Of a stretch of 64,000 bases of DNA, positions 35,188 to 45,607 are shown one piece after another. Each line of letters opens with the position of its first letter. Position 1 is the first letter of the stretch. The notes beneath the pieces are model-generated. The model was not told the DNA's origin. It searched no databases and was given only the letters and a program-made list of their open reading frames with translations. The DNA is from Streptomyces panaciradicis. GTDB lineage: Bacteria; Actinomycetota; Actinomycetes; Streptomycetales; Streptomycetaceae. Made by a program: the position numbers and the translations under genes. The stretch lies in NCBI RefSeq assembly GCF_023516615.1, contig NZ_JAMGBF010000020.1, forward strand, positions 62,001-126,000, in the 5' to 3' direction.

Positions 35188-36857
35188 CAGTTCTTGTTCC
35201 TCGACGCATTGAATTCGTCGACCAGCTTGTTGTGCTCGGCGAGCGTCCTGGTGAACTTGCTGGTCTTGCCGTCCAACGAGATGAAGTAGTACCACCCGTC
35301 GTGCGTGGGGTTGAGCGCGCCCCGGAGGGCTTCCTCGCCGGGGTTGTCGATCGGGCCGGGCGGCAGGCCCTTGACGTAGTACGTGTTGTACGGGTTGTTG
35401 TACTTGCGCAGCTCGGAGATGCTCAGGTCGATCTTGCTCTGGTTCTTGATGTAGTTGTACGTCGAGTCGAACTCGAGCGAGCCGTAGGTCTCGGGGTTGT
35501 TGCGCTTGAGGCGGTTGTAGACGACCTCGGCCATCTTGCGGAAGTCCTCGTGGCTGACGCCCTCGGCCTGGACCAGGCTGGCCACGGTGAGCAGCTGCCA
35601 GGGGTTGTCGAGGCCGAGGCCCTTGGCCTTGTTCACGAGGCCGAGCGCCGCGTACTTGTCGCTGGCCCGGGTGACCATGTCCTTCAGGACGGCCTCGGGC
35701 TTCTGGCCCTTGCTGGCCGCGTAGCTGGAGGGGTAGAGGAACCCTTCCAGCGGGTCCTTGACGTTGGGGTGGTCCAGCGCCCACGAGGGCAGGCCGAGCT
35801 TCTTGTAGTCGTTCTTCGCGACCTTCGCCGTGGTGCCGTCCGGGACGCCGAGGCGTTTGTCGATCAGTCCGTAGACCTGCGAGTTGCGCAGGCCCTCGGC
35901 GATGACGAGGTTGTCGCGGCTCTTGTTGCTCAGCATCAGATCGACCGCGCTCGCGGCCGACATGTGCTTCTCCAGGGTGTAGACGCCGTCCTGGATCTTC
36001 TTGCCGTCGGGGTTGGACTGCTGCGCCGAGACGAACGCGTCGACGCTCTCGACGACGCCCGCCTCCTTCAGCTTCTGCCCGATGACATAGCCGCCGGCGC
36101 CCTTGGGGATGACGACGGTGACCGACTGGCCGTTGCCGTCGCCCGCGAAGTCGGGAGCCGGGCCGAAACGATCCTGGTAGAACTGCCAGCCGAAATAGCC
36201 GACGCCACCGAGGCCGCCACCGAAGACCAGCACGAGCACGAGGCAGGCGCAGCCGTTGCGGCTCTTTTTCTTCTTGGGTTTCTTGCCGCCGCGCGCCTTG
36301 CGCCCCTCGGCGGGGTCGTCGTCCTCGTCCTCTTCCTCGTCGTCGCCCGCGAAGAAGGCGTGCTCGCCCTGGTCGGGGCCCGGGTCCCAGTCGGTCTGCG
36401 GCGGCTCGGGCTCGGCCTGCCGGCGGCTGGGCGGCTCCGGCGGAGGGTAGGCGTCCGGGGTGCCGTAGTAGTCGGACTGCTCACCGCCGTAGGAGGCGGC
36501 GGCCTGCTGGGCGTAGGGGTCGTGCGGGTCCGTGTAGGGGACGTCCTGGTACTGGACGTGGGTGTGTGTGCCCTGGCCCCACGCCTGCTGGTCGTACGAC
36601 TGCTGCTGGGTGTGACCCGCGTAGTACTGCTGGTCGTACTGCTGGTACTGCTGCGCCTGCCCGTAGCCGGTCTGTTGGCCGTCGTGCCAGCCGCCGTGGT
36701 TCTGCTGCTGCGGCTGCTCTGGATAGTGCTGCGGCTGGCCGCCGTAGGGGGACTGCGGGCCCACCTGGGCCTGCTGTCCACCCCATCCGTCGTCCCCGTA
36801 GAACGGGTCCTCCGGATGCCACGGTTCGGAGCCTTGGCCCCGGCCATACTCAGTCAT
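35187..36857 (-). CDS. mltG: Endolytic murein transglycosylase MltG with long cytoplasmic Q/Y-rich tail
   Basis: The 556-residue protein has a glutamine/tyrosine-rich disordered region (about 28-128), an acidic cluster near 170-184, a lysine-rich stretch near 187-201, one membrane helix (about 203-223), and an extracytoplasmic YceG domain: a LysM-like part (VTVVIPKGAGGYVIGQKLKEAGVV) and a catalytic region with the glutamate in SLVQAEGVSHEDF followed by VVYNRLKRN. MltG cuts nascent glycan strands and helps set their length. The long tail is cytoplasmic by topology and could bind partners. ATG 36857 is used; a TTG lies one codon earlier. Confidence 0.93.
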   Translation of the reverse strand: MTEYGRGQGSEPWHPEDPFYGDDGWGGQQAQVGPQSPYGGQPQHYPEQPQQQNHGGWHDGQQTGYGQAQQYQQYDQQYYAGHTQQQSYDQQAWGQGTHTHVQYQDVPYTDPHDPYAQQAAASYGGEQSDYYGTPDAYPPPEPPSRRQAEPEPPQTDWDPGPDQGEHAFFAGDDEEEDEDDDPAEGRKARGGKKPKKKKSRNGCACLVLVLVFGGGLGGVGYFGWQFYQDRFGPAPDFAGDGNGQSVTVVIPKGAGGYVIGQKLKEAGVVESVDAFVSAQQSNPDGKKIQDGVYTLEKHMSAASAVDLMLSNKSRDNLVIAEGLRNSQVYGLIDKRLGVPDGTTAKVAKNDYKKLGLPSWALDHPNVKDPLEGFLYPSSYAASKGQKPEAVLKDMVTRASDKYAALGLVNKAKGLGLDNPWQLLTVASLVQAEGVSHEDFRKMAEVVYNRLKRNNPETYGSLEFDSTYNYIKNQSKIDLSISELRKYNNPYNTYYVKGLPPGPIDNPGEEALRGALNPTHDGWYYFISLDGKTSKFTRTLAEHNKLVDEFNASRNKN

Positions 36858-36986
36858 CAAACCCCTCGAGCCGCGAGGCGGTTGATCACGCGGCCTCGGT
36901 GGGGGCCCGCTCCCGGTTCCGCCTCTTGCTGTGCACCGGCTGTTCGATTCAGCGGCGCAATCGCGCGGAACGTTACCGTATCGCGA

Positions 36987-37490
36987 TCAGATGACCACTT
37001 CGACGCCCTCGCCGGGTGCTTTACCTGACACCCGTTCGGATTCCAGGGCCTGCTGCAGGATGATCACAGCGGCTGCCTGGTCGATGACCGAGCGGCCCTT
37101 CTTCGACTTCACACCCGAGGCGCGCAGTCCCTGACTGGCCGTCACCGTCGTCATCCGCTCGTCGACCAGGCGGACCGGCACGGGCTTGATGCCCCTGGCC
37201 AGCTCCTGGGCGAAGGCGCGGACCTTCGCCGCGGCCGGGCCCTCGCCCCCCTTGAGGGAGCGAGGGAGGCCGACGACGACCTCGATCGGTTCGTACTCCT
37301 CGACCAGTTGGCGCAGGCGGCGGTGGGCGGCCGGGACGTCCCGGCCGGGAACCGTCTCCACCGGGGTGGCGAGGATCCCGTCGGGGTCGCAGGACGCGAC
37401 CCCGATCCGGGCGTCCCCGACGTCGACGGCGAGGCGACGGCCCCGGCGCATCACCGGGCCGTCCTCACCGGATTCCTGTACTCCGCTCAC
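36987..37490 (-). CDS. ruvX: Putative pre-16S rRNA nuclease / Holliday junction resolvase-like RuvX (YqgF)
   Basis: The 167-residue protein has an RNase H-like fold: [19 protein letters not shown] holds the first catalytic aspartate, [17 protein letters not shown] follows, then [13 protein letters not shown], and [16 protein letters not shown] with the last aspartate. The E. coli homologue matures the 5' end of 16S rRNA. GTG 37490 overlaps the alaS stop by four bases. Confidence 0.94.
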   Translation of the reverse strand: MSGVQESGEDGPVMRRGRRLAVDVGDARIGVASCDPDGILATPVETVPGRDVPAAHRRLRQLVEEYEPIEVVVGLPRSLKGGEGPAAAKVRAFAQELARGIKPVPVRLVDERMTTVTASQGLRASGVKSKKGRSVIDQAAAVIILQQALESERVSGKAPGEGVEVVI

Positions 37491-40159
37491 TTGGCGGTGT
37501 CCGCCACGAGCCGCTCGACCGCGTCGACGGCCTCGCCGACGGCGGCCGGGTTCTGGCCGCCGCCCTGCGCGACGTCGGGCTTGCCGCCACCGCCGCCGCC
37601 GAGGGTCTTGGCGGCGGTGCGGACCAGGTCACCGGCCTTCATGCCGCGCTCACGGGCGGCCTCGTTGGTCGCGATGACGGTCAGCGGCTTGCCGTTGTTG
37701 ACGGCGAAGAGGGCCACCACGGCGGCGCGTCCGCCCTGGATGCGGCCGCGCACGTCGAGGACCAGCTTGCGCAGGTCGTCGGGGGTCGTGCCGTCCGGGA
37801 CCTGACCGGTGACGACCGCGATGCCGCGGACGTCCTTGGCGGACTCGGCGAGGCCGGCGGCGGCCTGCAGCACCTTCTCGGCGCGGAACTTCTCGATCTC
37901 CTTCTCGGCGTCCTTCAGCTTGCCGAGCATCGAGGAGACCTTCTCCGGCAGCTCCTCCGGGCGGCCCTTGAGCAGCTCGGTCAGCTGGTTGACGACCGTG
38001 TGCTCGCGGGCGAGGAAGCTGTAGGCGTCGACGCCGACGAGGGCCTCGATACGGCGGACGCCGGAGCCGATGGAGGACTCGCCGAGCAGCTTCACCAGGC
38101 CCAGCTGGGCGGTGTTGTGCACGTGCGTGCCGCCGCACAGCTCCTTGGAGAAGTCGCCGATGGTCACGACGCGGACGCGCTCGCCGTACTTCTCGCCGAA
38201 CTCGGCGATGGCGCCCTGCTTCTTGGCCTCGTCGATGCCCATGACGTCGGCGCGGACGTCGAGGTCGCGGGCGAGCACCTCGTTGATCTTGTGCTCGACG
38301 TCGGTCATCACCGTGTGCGGCACGGCGGACGGCGAGCCGAAGTCGAAGCGGAAGCGGCCGGGCTGGTTCTCGGAGCCGGCCTGGGCGGCCGTCGGGCCGA
38401 GCGCGTCACGCAGCGCCTGGTGGGTGAGGTGGGTGGCCGAGTGGGCGCGGGCGATGGCCTTGCGGCGGCGGGCGTCGATCGAGGCGACGGCCTTGGCGCC
38501 GACGGTGACCTCGCCGACCTGGACGACGCCCTTGTGGACGTAGACGCCCGGGACGGGCTTCTGGCAGTCGCGGACCTCGATGACGGCGCCGGAGTCGACC
38601 TTGATCTTGCCGGTGTCGCCGATCTGGCCGCCGCCCTCGGCGTAGAAGGGGGTGCGGTCCAGGACGATCTCGACCTCGTCGCCCTCGGTGGCGGCCGGGG
38701 AGGAGGCGCCGTCGACGAGGATGCCGACGATGGTGGACTCGCCCTCGGTGTCGCTGTAGCCGATGAAGTCGGTCTCTCCGACCTTGTCGGCGATCTCCCG
38801 GTAGGCGCCGGCGCCCGCGTGGCCGGTCTTCTTGGCCTGCGCGTCGGCCTTGGCGCGCTCCCGCTGCTCCTTCATCAGGCGGCGGAAGCCGTCCTCGTCC
38901 ACGGACAGCCCCTGCTCGGCGGCCATCTCCAGGGTGAGGTCGATCGGGAAGCCCCAGGTGTCGTGGAGCAGGAACGCCTTGTCGCCGGGCAGGACCGTGC
39001 CACCGGACTGCTTGGTCTCGGTGACGGCGGTGTCGAGGATGTTGGTGCCGGCCTTCAGCGTCTTGAGGAAGGCGTTCTCTTCGGCGACGGCGACCTTCTC
39101 GATGCGCTCGCGGTCGGTGACCAGCTCGGGGTACTGCTGGCCCATCATGCCGATCACGGTCTCGACGAGGTCCAGCACGACCGGACCGGTGGCGCCGAGC
39201 AGCCGCATGTTGCGGATGGCGCGGCGCATGATGCGGCGCAGGACGTAGCCGCGGCCCTCGTTGCCGGGGGTGACGCCGTCGCCGATGAGCATGGTGGCGG
39301 TGCGCATGTGGTCGGTGACCACGCGCAGGGAGACGTCGGAGGCGTGGGCGGCGCCGTAGTGGACGCCGGTCAGCTCGGTGGCCTTCTTGATGACGGCCAT
39401 GGAGGTGTCGATCTCGTACATGTTCTGCACGCCCTGCAGAATCATGGCGAGGCGCTCCAGGCCGAGGCCCGTGTCGATGTTCTTGCTGGGCAGGTCGCCG
39501 AGGATCTCGAAGTTGTCCTTGCCGGTGCCCTCGCCCCGCTCGAACTGCATGAAGACGAGGTTCCAGATCTCCACGTACCGCTCGTCGTTGACGGCGGGGC
39601 CGCCCTCGGCGCCGAACTCGGGGCCGCGGTCGTAGTTGATCTCGGAGCAGGGGCCGCACGGGCCGGGGACGCCCATCGACCAGAAGTTGTCCTTCATGCC
39701 CAGGCGCTGGATGCGCTCCATGGGCACGCCGACGACCTCGTGCCAGATGCGCTCGGCCTCGTCGTCGTCCTTGTAGACGGTGATCCAGAGCTTCTCCGGC
39801 TCCAGGCCGTAACCGCCCTTGTCCTGGGGGCTGGTGAGCAGCTCCCAGGCGAGCTTGATGGCGCCTTCCTTGAAGTAGTCGCCGAAGGAGAAGTTGCCGC
39901 ACATCTGGAAGAACGTGCCGTGCCGGGTGGTCTTGCCGACCTCTTCGATGTCGGGGGTGCGCACGCACTTCTGCACGCTGGTGGCGCGCGGGAAGGGCGG
40001 CTTGACCTCACCGAGGAAGTAGGGCTTGAAGGGCACCATGCCGGCGGGGACGAGGAGCAGAGTCGGGTCGTCCGCGATGAGCGACGCCGAAGGGACGACG
40101 GTGTGCCCGCGCTCCTCGAAGAAGCTCAGCCAGCGGCGGCGAATCTCGGCCGACTCCAT
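37487..40159 (-). CDS. alaS: Alanyl-tRNA synthetase
   Basis: The 890-residue class II synthetase begins [22 protein letters not shown] and has the active-site segments [22 protein letters not shown]. The editing domain contains [19 protein letters not shown] and the zinc-linked [13 protein letters not shown], and a C-terminal DHHA1-like domain is present. Its ATG shares one base with the stop of the upstream small gene (TGATG). The cluster order of two small conserved genes, alaS, ruvX, mltG and aroE is typical of actinobacteria. Confidence 0.98.
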   Translation of the reverse strand: MESAEIRRRWLSFFEERGHTVVPSASLIADDPTLLLVPAGMVPFKPYFLGEVKPPFPRATSVQKCVRTPDIEEVGKTTRHGTFFQMCGNFSFGDYFKEGAIKLAWELLTSPQDKGGYGLEPEKLWITVYKDDDEAERIWHEVVGVPMERIQRLGMKDNFWSMGVPGPCGPCSEINYDRGPEFGAEGGPAVNDERYVEIWNLVFMQFERGEGTGKDNFEILGDLPSKNIDTGLGLERLAMILQGVQNMYEIDTSMAVIKKATELTGVHYGAAHASDVSLRVVTDHMRTATMLIGDGVTPGNEGRGYVLRRIMRRAIRNMRLLGATGPVVLDLVETVIGMMGQQYPELVTDRERIEKVAVAEENAFLKTLKAGTNILDTAVTETKQSGGTVLPGDKAFLLHDTWGFPIDLTLEMAAEQGLSVDEDGFRRLMKEQRERAKADAQAKKTGHAGAGAYREIADKVGETDFIGYSDTEGESTIVGILVDGASSPAATEGDEVEIVLDRTPFYAEGGGQIGDTGKIKVDSGAVIEVRDCQKPVPGVYVHKGVVQVGEVTVGAKAVASIDARRRKAIARAHSATHLTHQALRDALGPTAAQAGSENQPGRFRFDFGSPSAVPHTVMTDVEHKINEVLARDLDVRADVMGIDEAKKQGAIAEFGEKYGERVRVVTIGDFSKELCGGTHVHNTAQLGLVKLLGESSIGSGVRRIEALVGVDAYSFLAREHTVVNQLTELLKGRPEELPEKVSSMLGKLKDAEKEIEKFRAEKVLQAAAGLAESAKDVRGIAVVTGQVPDGTTPDDLRKLVLDVRGRIQGGRAAVVALFAVNNGKPLTVIATNEAARERGMKAGDLVRTAAKTLGGGGGGKPDVAQGGGQNPAAVGEAVDAVERLVADTAK

Positions 40160-40512
40160 CAGTGGTCCTCATTCCGGTTGTACGAGTGCGTCTGGTACGT
40201 CGAGCCCTCGACGTACTTCGGGTTGTTGCGGTTCTCGATGGCGGTGTGGCGCCGGGGCGCGGGGAGTTCGGGGGCCGCGTTGATGCCGAGGGCCTCCCCC
40301 AGCTCCTCCTCCCGCAGGGCCATGTTGTCGCGGACCTCGAGCGCGAAGCCGACCGCGCGGTCCTTGATCCGGTGGCCGGCCTCGATGGCCTTGTTGGCCG
40401 CGGCGGCGGCCAGGCTCTCCGGGGTGAGCTGCTTGAGCTTGCGGTTGACCTTGGTGGTGGCCCACACACCGGCGGCCACGCCCGTGCTGAACCAGAACGT
40501 ACGGCGGAACAT
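40159..40512 (-). CDS. Small conserved actinobacterial protein (DUF6167-like)
   Basis: The 117-residue protein starts [28 protein letters not shown], a single membrane helix followed by a basic stretch, then a helical region ([42 protein letters not shown]) and a polar tail. I recognise it as the family found between a DUF948 protein and alaS in streptomycetes, but its function is unknown. It is coupled to alaS by a one-base overlap. Confidence 0.85.
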   Translation of the reverse strand: MFRRTFWFSTGVAAGVWATTKVNRKLKQLTPESLAAAAANKAIEAGHRIKDRAVGFALEVRDNMALREEELGEALGINAAPELPAPRRHTAIENRNNPKYVEGSTYQTHSYNRNEDH

Positions 40513-40521
40513 CGCTAGGTC

Positions 40522-40956
40522 TCAGTCCTTCTTCCGCTTGCCCCGCCGAGACGTCGGGACGGTCCGGCCCACGATCACGGTACGCCTCGGCTCCTTCGTG
40601 GGCATGTCGTCCCGGCGGGTACCCAGCGCCCTGCGGACGCCGTACCCGAAAGCCGCGACCTTGACCAGGGGGCCGCCGAAGGTGGAGGCGACGGTGGTCG
40701 ACAGGGCGGAGGCGTTCGAGGTGACCTCCTGGACGTCGGTCGCGATCGCGTCGACCCGGTCGATCTGGGTCTGCGCGGAGCGCACCGCGCTGGAGGCGTC
40801 GGCCAGAAGCGGGACGGCCTGGTCGGTCACGTCCGCGACGAGCTTGGTGGTCGCCTTGAGCGTCTGGGCCAGCCTCGCGAGGGCCACCGCGAGGAAGGAG
40901 ACCAGGATCGCCCAGAACACGGCCACCAGGATCCCGGCCACCTCACCACCGGACAC
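40522..40956 (-). CDS. DUF948 membrane protein
   Basis: The 144-residue protein has an N-terminal membrane helix (about 5-27, EVAGILVAVFWAILVSFLAVAL), then a long helical region of the DUF948 type (LKATTKLVADVTDQAVPLLADASSAVRSAQTQIDRVDAIATDVQEVTSNASALSTTVAS is its extent, about 33-91) and a basic C-terminus ending in GKRKKD. Related proteins have been described as general-stress-protein-like. It starts the run leading into alaS, nine bases before the next gene. GTG 40956 is chosen; a GTG one codon earlier is possible. Confidence 0.85.
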   Translation of the reverse strand: MSGGEVAGILVAVFWAILVSFLAVALARLAQTLKATTKLVADVTDQAVPLLADASSAVRSAQTQIDRVDAIATDVQEVTSNASALSTTVASTFGGPLVKVAAFGYGVRRALGTRRDDMPTKEPRRTVIVGRTVPTSRRGKRKKD

Positions 40957-41079
40957 CACGCGCACCCGCTCCCTCAGCTTGCCCGAACATCGAAAAAGTC
41001 GTGGGCCGAGCCTATCGCGCCGGGGGTGGCGCTCCGCACCGGATTCCCTTCCACACACGGCCCGGGTCGCGCAAGGCGA

Positions 41080-41109
41080 TTGTACGGACTGAATACGGTT
41101 CAGTACGCT
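41080..41109 (+). promoter_or_regulatory. Promoter of the STAND ATPase gene, apparently leaderless
   Basis: TTGTAC (41080-41085) and TACGCT (41104-41109) are 18 bp apart. The -10 ends only 9 bases before the ATG at 41119, and no ribosome-binding site precedes that ATG, so the transcript probably begins at or within a few bases of the start codon. Confidence 0.6.
41088..41104. promoter_or_regulatory. Inverted repeat between the -35 and -10 of the STAND ATPase promoter
   Basis: ACTGAA and TTCAGT are perfect inverted arms around TACGG. Its position in the promoter spacer is where a repressor dimer would exclude RNA polymerase. Confidence 0.55.
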
Positions 41110-41118
41110 CCGTATCCC

Positions 41119-43272
41119 ATGCGGCAACATCAGCGCGACGGCGGTCCCGTGGGCGGCAACCTCCCCGAGGAGCTGGACGCGTTCGTGGGGCGCTCGGCCG
41201 AACTCGCCGGGCTGGCACGGGCGCTCGACACCGCCCGGCTGGTCACCGTGACCGGCGCGGGCGGGGTCGGCAAGTCGCGGCTCGCGGCACGGGCGGCCGC
41301 CCTGCACGCACCGCGCGACGGGGTCCGGCGCGTGGAACTGGCGCCGGTGCGGGATCCGCGGTTCGTCGATCACGCCGTCGCGGAAGCGCTCGGTCTGACC
41401 GACCACACGGCCCGGCCGCCGCGCGAGACGCTGCTCGCCGATCTCGCCGGGCGTCAACTCCTGCTGGTCCTCGACGGATTCGAGCACCTGGTGGAGGCGT
41501 GCGCCGGGCTGGTGGGCGAGTTGCTGCGGGCCGTGCCCGGGCTCCGGGTGCTCGCGGCAGGGCGCCGCCCGCTGGGCCTGCCGGGAGAGCGGGTGTTCCC
41601 GCTGGCGCCGCTCGGCGAGGACGAGGCGGTGCGGCTGCTCGCCGAGCGGGCCGCGCTGCACGGCGTGCCGGTCCCGGACGACGAGGACGTGCGCGCGCTG
41701 TGCCGGCGCCTGGACGGGATTCCGCTCGCGGTCGAACTGGCGGCGGGGCGGCTGCGGGCACTGTCCCCGGGTCAGCTGCTGGAGCGGCTGGAGGACCGGT
41801 TCCGCCTGCTGACCGGCGGCAGCTCGGACGGGCTCGCCCGGCACCGGACGCTGCGTCTGGCGATCGGCTGGAGCCATGAACTGTGCACCCCACGGGAGCG
41901 GCTGCTGTGGGCGCGGCTGTCGGTCTTCGCCGGGCGGTTCGACCTGGAGGCCGTCGAGTACGTCTGCGCCGGGCACGGTCTCGACGCCGACGACGTCCTC
42001 GACGTACTGACCGAGCTGCTCGCGCAGTCGGTGGTCGCGCGGGAGGAGACGCCGGCCGGGGTGCGCTACCGGATGCTGGACACCGTGCGGGCGTACGGAG
42101 CCGACTGGCTGGAGGCGACGGGGGACGCGGCCCGGCTGCGGCGGCGGCACCGGGACTGGTACCTGGGGCTGGCGATCTGGTGCGAGCTGGACTGGTTCTC
42201 GCCGCGCCAGGACGAGGTGGCCGAAAGGGTGGAGGCGGAGCTGCCCAATCTGCGCTGCGCCCTGGAGCACTGTCTGAACGAGCCGGAGGAGGCCCACCTG
42301 GGCCAGTACCTCGCGGGCTCGCTGTGGTTCTGCTGGGCGGGCTGCGGGCGGCTGGCCGAGGGGCGGCACTGGCTGGAGCAGGTCGTGCGGCTGGACTCGG
42401 GCCATGACCGGTCGCGGCTGAAGGCGCTGTGGGTGCTCGGGTACGTGGCGATCCTGCAGGGCGACACGGTGCCGGCGCTGGCGGCGCTGCGGGAGTGCCG
42501 GGAGGAGGCGGAGCGCTGCGGCGATCCGGCGGCGGTGGCGTACGCGGAGCACCGCACCGGCTGTCTGGCCCTGGTCACGGACGACATGCCGCGCGCGGAG
42601 CGGCTGCTGCGCTCGGCGCTGGAGCGCTACGAGGAGATCGGCGAGCTCAACAGCAATGTGCTGATGGCCCGGGTCGAGCTGGCGATGGCGCGCGCCTTCC
42701 AGGGCGATCTGCCGGGCGCGGTGCGGATGTGCGAGGAGGTGCGCCGGGTCTGCGAGGACCACGGCGAGCGGTGGACGCGCACCTACGCGCTGTTCGTCCT
42801 GGCGTACGCGGCCTGGGCCGACGGCGATCCCGCCGGGGCCCGTGCCCTGCTCGGCGACTGCCTCACCGGCGCCTACGCCTTCCATGACCTGCTCGGCTCG
42901 GTGCTGGCGGTGGAGCTGCTGGCCCTGGTCACGGCGGTGGAGGGCGACGCGGCCGAGGCCGCGGTGCTGCAGGGGGCGGCGGGCCGGATGTGGCCGTCGG
43001 TGGGGCTGCCGCTGTTCGGCTCGGCCTACTTCAACGCCCCGCACCAGCTGTGCGAGGCGACGGCCCGGGAGCGGCTGGGCGGCGAGCGGTACGAGGAGTG
43101 CGTACGGGAGGGGGCGCGGCTGGCGCGGGAGGCCGCCGTGTCGCGGGCGCTGGGGCGGCCGCTGGGGGCCATGCCGGCGCCGCGGGAGCCCGTGCGGTAC
43201 GCGACGGCCGGCCCGCAGACGCACGAACCCGCCGCCTCCCGCGCCCGGAAGGGCGGGGAGACGGCGGGCTGA
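41119..43272 (+). CDS. STAND-family (AfsR/LAL-like) ATPase regulator without a DNA-binding domain
   Basis: The 717-residue protein has an NB-ARC-like ATPase module: Walker A GAGGVGKS at 46-53, Walker B LLLVLDGFEH at 114-123 and a GIPLAVELAAGRL motif near 205. A winged-helix-like region follows, then a C-terminal array of TPR-like helical repeats (about 340-690, for example PALAALRECREEAERCG, RAERLLRSALERYEEIG). This is the core of AfsR and LuxR-type LAL regulators, but both ends lack the SARP or LuxR DNA-binding domain; the protein stops with a polar tail after the region where an HTH normally follows. It may act through a partner. The gene stands alone, convergent with rpsD. Confidence 0.88.
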   Translation: MRQHQRDGGPVGGNLPEELDAFVGRSAELAGLARALDTARLVTVTGAGGVGKSRLAARAAALHAPRDGVRRVELAPVRDPRFVDHAVAEALGLTDHTARPPRETLLADLAGRQLLLVLDGFEHLVEACAGLVGELLRAVPGLRVLAAGRRPLGLPGERVFPLAPLGEDEAVRLLAERAALHGVPVPDDEDVRALCRRLDGIPLAVELAAGRLRALSPGQLLERLEDRFRLLTGGSSDGLARHRTLRLAIGWSHELCTPRERLLWARLSVFAGRFDLEAVEYVCAGHGLDADDVLDVLTELLAQSVVAREETPAGVRYRMLDTVRAYGADWLEATGDAARLRRRHRDWYLGLAIWCELDWFSPRQDEVAERVEAELPNLRCALEHCLNEPEEAHLGQYLAGSLWFCWAGCGRLAEGRHWLEQVVRLDSGHDRSRLKALWVLGYVAILQGDTVPALAALRECREEAERCGDPAAVAYAEHRTGCLALVTDDMPRAERLLRSALERYEEIGELNSNVLMARVELAMARAFQGDLPGAVRMCEEVRRVCEDHGERWTRTYALFVLAYAAWADGDPAGARALLGDCLTGAYAFHDLLGSVLAVELLALVTAVEGDAAEAAVLQGAAGRMWPSVGLPLFGSAYFNAPHQLCEATARERLGGERYEECVREGARLAREAAVSRALGRPLGAMPAPREPVRYATAGPQTHEPAASRARKGGETAG

Positions 43273-43296
43273 GGTGGTGCTACCGCCTGCTGGTGA

Positions 43297-43911
43297 TCAG
43301 CGGGCGTAGTACTCGACGACGAGCTGCTCGTCGCAGATCACCGGGATCTCCTTGCGGTTCGGCTCGCGGTCCAGGCGGAACGCCAGGGCGCCGAGGTTCA
43401 CCTGGAGGTAGCGCGGGGTCTCGCCGTCGGGGGCGAAGCCACCGGCGCGGGCCACCTCGAACAGCGTCTTGCTGCGGCTGCGCTCGCGGACCATCACGAC
43501 GTCGTCGGGACGGACGCGGAACGACGGCTTGTCGACCTTCTGGCCGTTGACCTCGATGTGGCCGTGAACGACCATCTGACGGGCCTGGTAGATGGTGCGG
43601 GCGATGCCCGAACGCAGGACCAGGGCGTCGAGACGGCGCTCGAGCTCCACGATCAGGGCCTCACCGGTCTTGCCCTGCACCTTGGAGGCACGCTCGTAGG
43701 CACGGACCAGCTGGCGCTCGGAGACGTCGTACTGCGCGCGCAGACGCTGCTTCTCCAGCAGACGGACCTTGTAGTCCGAGTTCTGCTTGCGGCCACGGCC
43801 GTGCTCACCCGGCGGGTAGGGACGGGCCTCGAAGTACTTGACGGCCTTCGGGGTCAGCGCGATGCCGAGGGCACGCGACTTCTTGACCTTGGGGCGGGAC
43901 TGGTTCGCCAC
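43297..43911 (-). CDS. rpsD: 30S ribosomal protein S4
   Basis: The 204-residue S4 binds 16S rRNA early in 30S assembly. The S4 RNA-binding domain [34 protein letters not shown] is at about 92-125. The N-terminus ([37 protein letters not shown]) has no zinc-binding cysteines, so this is the zinc-independent form. It stands outside the main ribosomal operons. GTG 43911 with AGAAGGAAG upstream gives the family length. A leader of up to 300 bases precedes it. Confidence 0.98.
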   Translation of the reverse strand: MANQSRPKVKKSRALGIALTPKAVKYFEARPYPPGEHGRGRKQNSDYKVRLLEKQRLRAQYDVSERQLVRAYERASKVQGKTGEALIVELERRLDALVLRSGIARTIYQARQMVVHGHIEVNGQKVDKPSFRVRPDDVVMVRERSRSKTLFEVARAGGFAPDGETPRYLQVNLGALAFRLDREPNRKEIPVICDEQLVVEYYAR

Positions 43912-44208
43912 TGTCTTTTTCTTCCTTCTGATATTCGGCTCGTCAGGGTTGAGGGAGGTCGCATCCGCAGCCGGGGAAACCCTCCGCGTCCTGGTGGACT
44001 CGGTGGGCAGCCGCTCCCCTGGTCTGGGCACATACGTGCAGCACGCGAGTGGCCCACCGACCTCTCCCGCCTCGCGACGGGTGGTGGTGGGCTGCCCGCG
44101 ACACCATTCGAACGGTGCGCGACGCTCCTGGAACCCGCTGGGGGTTCCGGCCGGGTGTCCCGCTCTGACAGCGCGGGACTCGGCACTCCGGCGAAGTCTA
44201 CAGGCTTC
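43912..44208. other. Long gap between rarA and rpsD
   Basis: About 297 bases that must hold the rpsD promoter and leader. On the minus strand a TAGACT (44201-44196) looks like a Streptomyces -10, without a clear -35. A hairpin, GGAACCC/GGGTTCC, lies at 44130-44148. These could form a structured S4 leader or a terminator for rarA; I cannot decide between the two. Confidence 0.4.
44130..44148 (-). other. Hairpin upstream of rpsD
   Basis: GGAACCC and GGGTTCC form a 7-bp stem with a 5-nt loop, 61 bp past the rarA stop and about 220 bp before the rpsD start. It has no T-run. Confidence 0.4.
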
Positions 44209-45564
44209 TCAGGACCGCTTCCGACCGAGGCGGGTCCGGGTCCACTCCACGGCGTCCGCGTACCGCGCCTCCGCCCCGTGCCGGGTCGGGGTGTAGTACT
44301 CGCGGTCCTTGAGGTCGTCCGGAGCGTACTGCTGTTCGGCGATGCCCTCGGCCAGGTCGTGCGGATACACGTACCCCTGCGCGTGGCCGAGCTTGGCGGC
44401 GCCCTTGTAGTGCCCGTCCCTGAGATGCGGCGGCACGGCTCCCGCCAGTCCCTTGCGTACGTCGTCCAGGGCGGCGCCGATCGCGGTCGTCGCGGCGTTG
44501 GACTTGGGGGCCAGGGCGAGGGCGATGGTGGCGTGGCTGAGGGTGAGGGCGGCCTCGGGGAAGCCGATCATGGCGACGGCCTGGGCGGCGGCCACGGCGA
44601 TCGGCAGGGCGTTCGGGTCGGCGAGCCCGATGTCCTCGCTCGCGGAGATCATCAGCCGGCGGGCGATGAAGCGGGGGTCCTCGCCGGCCTCGATCATGCG
44701 GGCCAGGTAGTGCAGGGCGGCGTCCACGTCCGAGCCCCTGATGGACTTGATCAGGGCGCTGGCGACGTCGTAGTGCTGGTCGCCGTCGCGGTCGTACTTG
44801 ACCGCCGCCCGGTCGACGGTCTCCTCCAGGGTGGTCAGGGAGATCTCGGTCTCGCCCTTGTCGAGGGCGGCCCCGGCGGCGGCCTCCAGGGCGGTCAGGG
44901 CGCGGCGGGCGTCACCGCCGGCGATGCGCAGGAAGTGGTCCTCGGTGTCCTCGGGGAGGGTGACGGCGTCCTTCAGGCCGCGCTCGTCGCTCAGCGCCCG
45001 CCTGAGCAGACCGCGGACGTCGTCGTCGGTGAGGGGTTCGAGGGTGAGCAGGAGGGAGCGGGACAGCAGCGGGGAGATCACCGAGAAGTACGGGTTCTCC
45101 GTGGTCGCCGCGATCAGGGTGACCCAGCGGTTCTCCACCGCGGGCAGCAGGGAGTCCTGCTGGGCCTTGCTGAAGCGGTGGATCTCGTCCAGGAAGAGGA
45201 CGGTCTCCTTGCCGTATCCGCCGGTGGCGCGGCGGGCGCCGTCGATGACCGCGCGGACCTCCTTGACGCCCGCGGTGATCGCCGACAGTTCGACGAAGCG
45301 CTTGTTGGTGGCCTTGGAGACGACGTACGCGAGGGTCGTCTTGCCGGTACCGGGCGGGCCCCACAGGATCACCGAGGAGGGGCCCGCCGGACCGCCCGCT
45401 CCCTCGCCGACCAGGCGGCGCAGGGGCGAGCCGGGCTTGAGCAGGTGCTGCTGGCCCACGACCTCGTCGAGGGTGCGCGGGCGCATGCGCACCGCCAGGG
45501 GGCTTCCTGCCGGATCCTTCTCCTGGCGTTCTTCTGCGGCTGCGGTGAACAGGTCGGGCTCCAC
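44209..45564 (-). CDS. rarA: Replication-associated recombination protein RarA (MgsA family AAA+ ATPase)
   Basis: The 451-residue AAA+ protein acts at stalled replication forks. Walker [10 protein letters not shown] is at 69-77, Walker B is [11 protein letters not shown], sensor 1 is [11 protein letters not shown], and the C-terminal MgsA domain contains [22 protein letters not shown] and [16 protein letters not shown]. It is clearly RarA rather than a clamp loader or RuvB. It precedes rpsD in the same direction. Confidence 0.96.
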   Translation of the reverse strand: MEPDLFTAAAEERQEKDPAGSPLAVRMRPRTLDEVVGQQHLLKPGSPLRRLVGEGAGGPAGPSSVILWGPPGTGKTTLAYVVSKATNKRFVELSAITAGVKEVRAVIDGARRATGGYGKETVLFLDEIHRFSKAQQDSLLPAVENRWVTLIAATTENPYFSVISPLLSRSLLLTLEPLTDDDVRGLLRRALSDERGLKDAVTLPEDTEDHFLRIAGGDARRALTALEAAAGAALDKGETEISLTTLEETVDRAAVKYDRDGDQHYDVASALIKSIRGSDVDAALHYLARMIEAGEDPRFIARRLMISASEDIGLADPNALPIAVAAAQAVAMIGFPEAALTLSHATIALALAPKSNAATTAIGAALDDVRKGLAGAVPPHLRDGHYKGAAKLGHAQGYVYPHDLAEGIAEQQYAPDDLKDREYYTPTRHGAEARYADAVEWTRTRLGRKRS

Positions 45565-45607
45565 GCTGAAACCCTAAATCACCGCACTGACAACACGGCG
45601 CGCGCTG

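Noticed and set aside
40957..43224. Minus-strand frame extending the DUF948 protein to 900 residues
   Set aside because: The upstream part is antisense to the STAND ATPase gene; only the last 144 residues resemble a protein family and they have their own GTG start.
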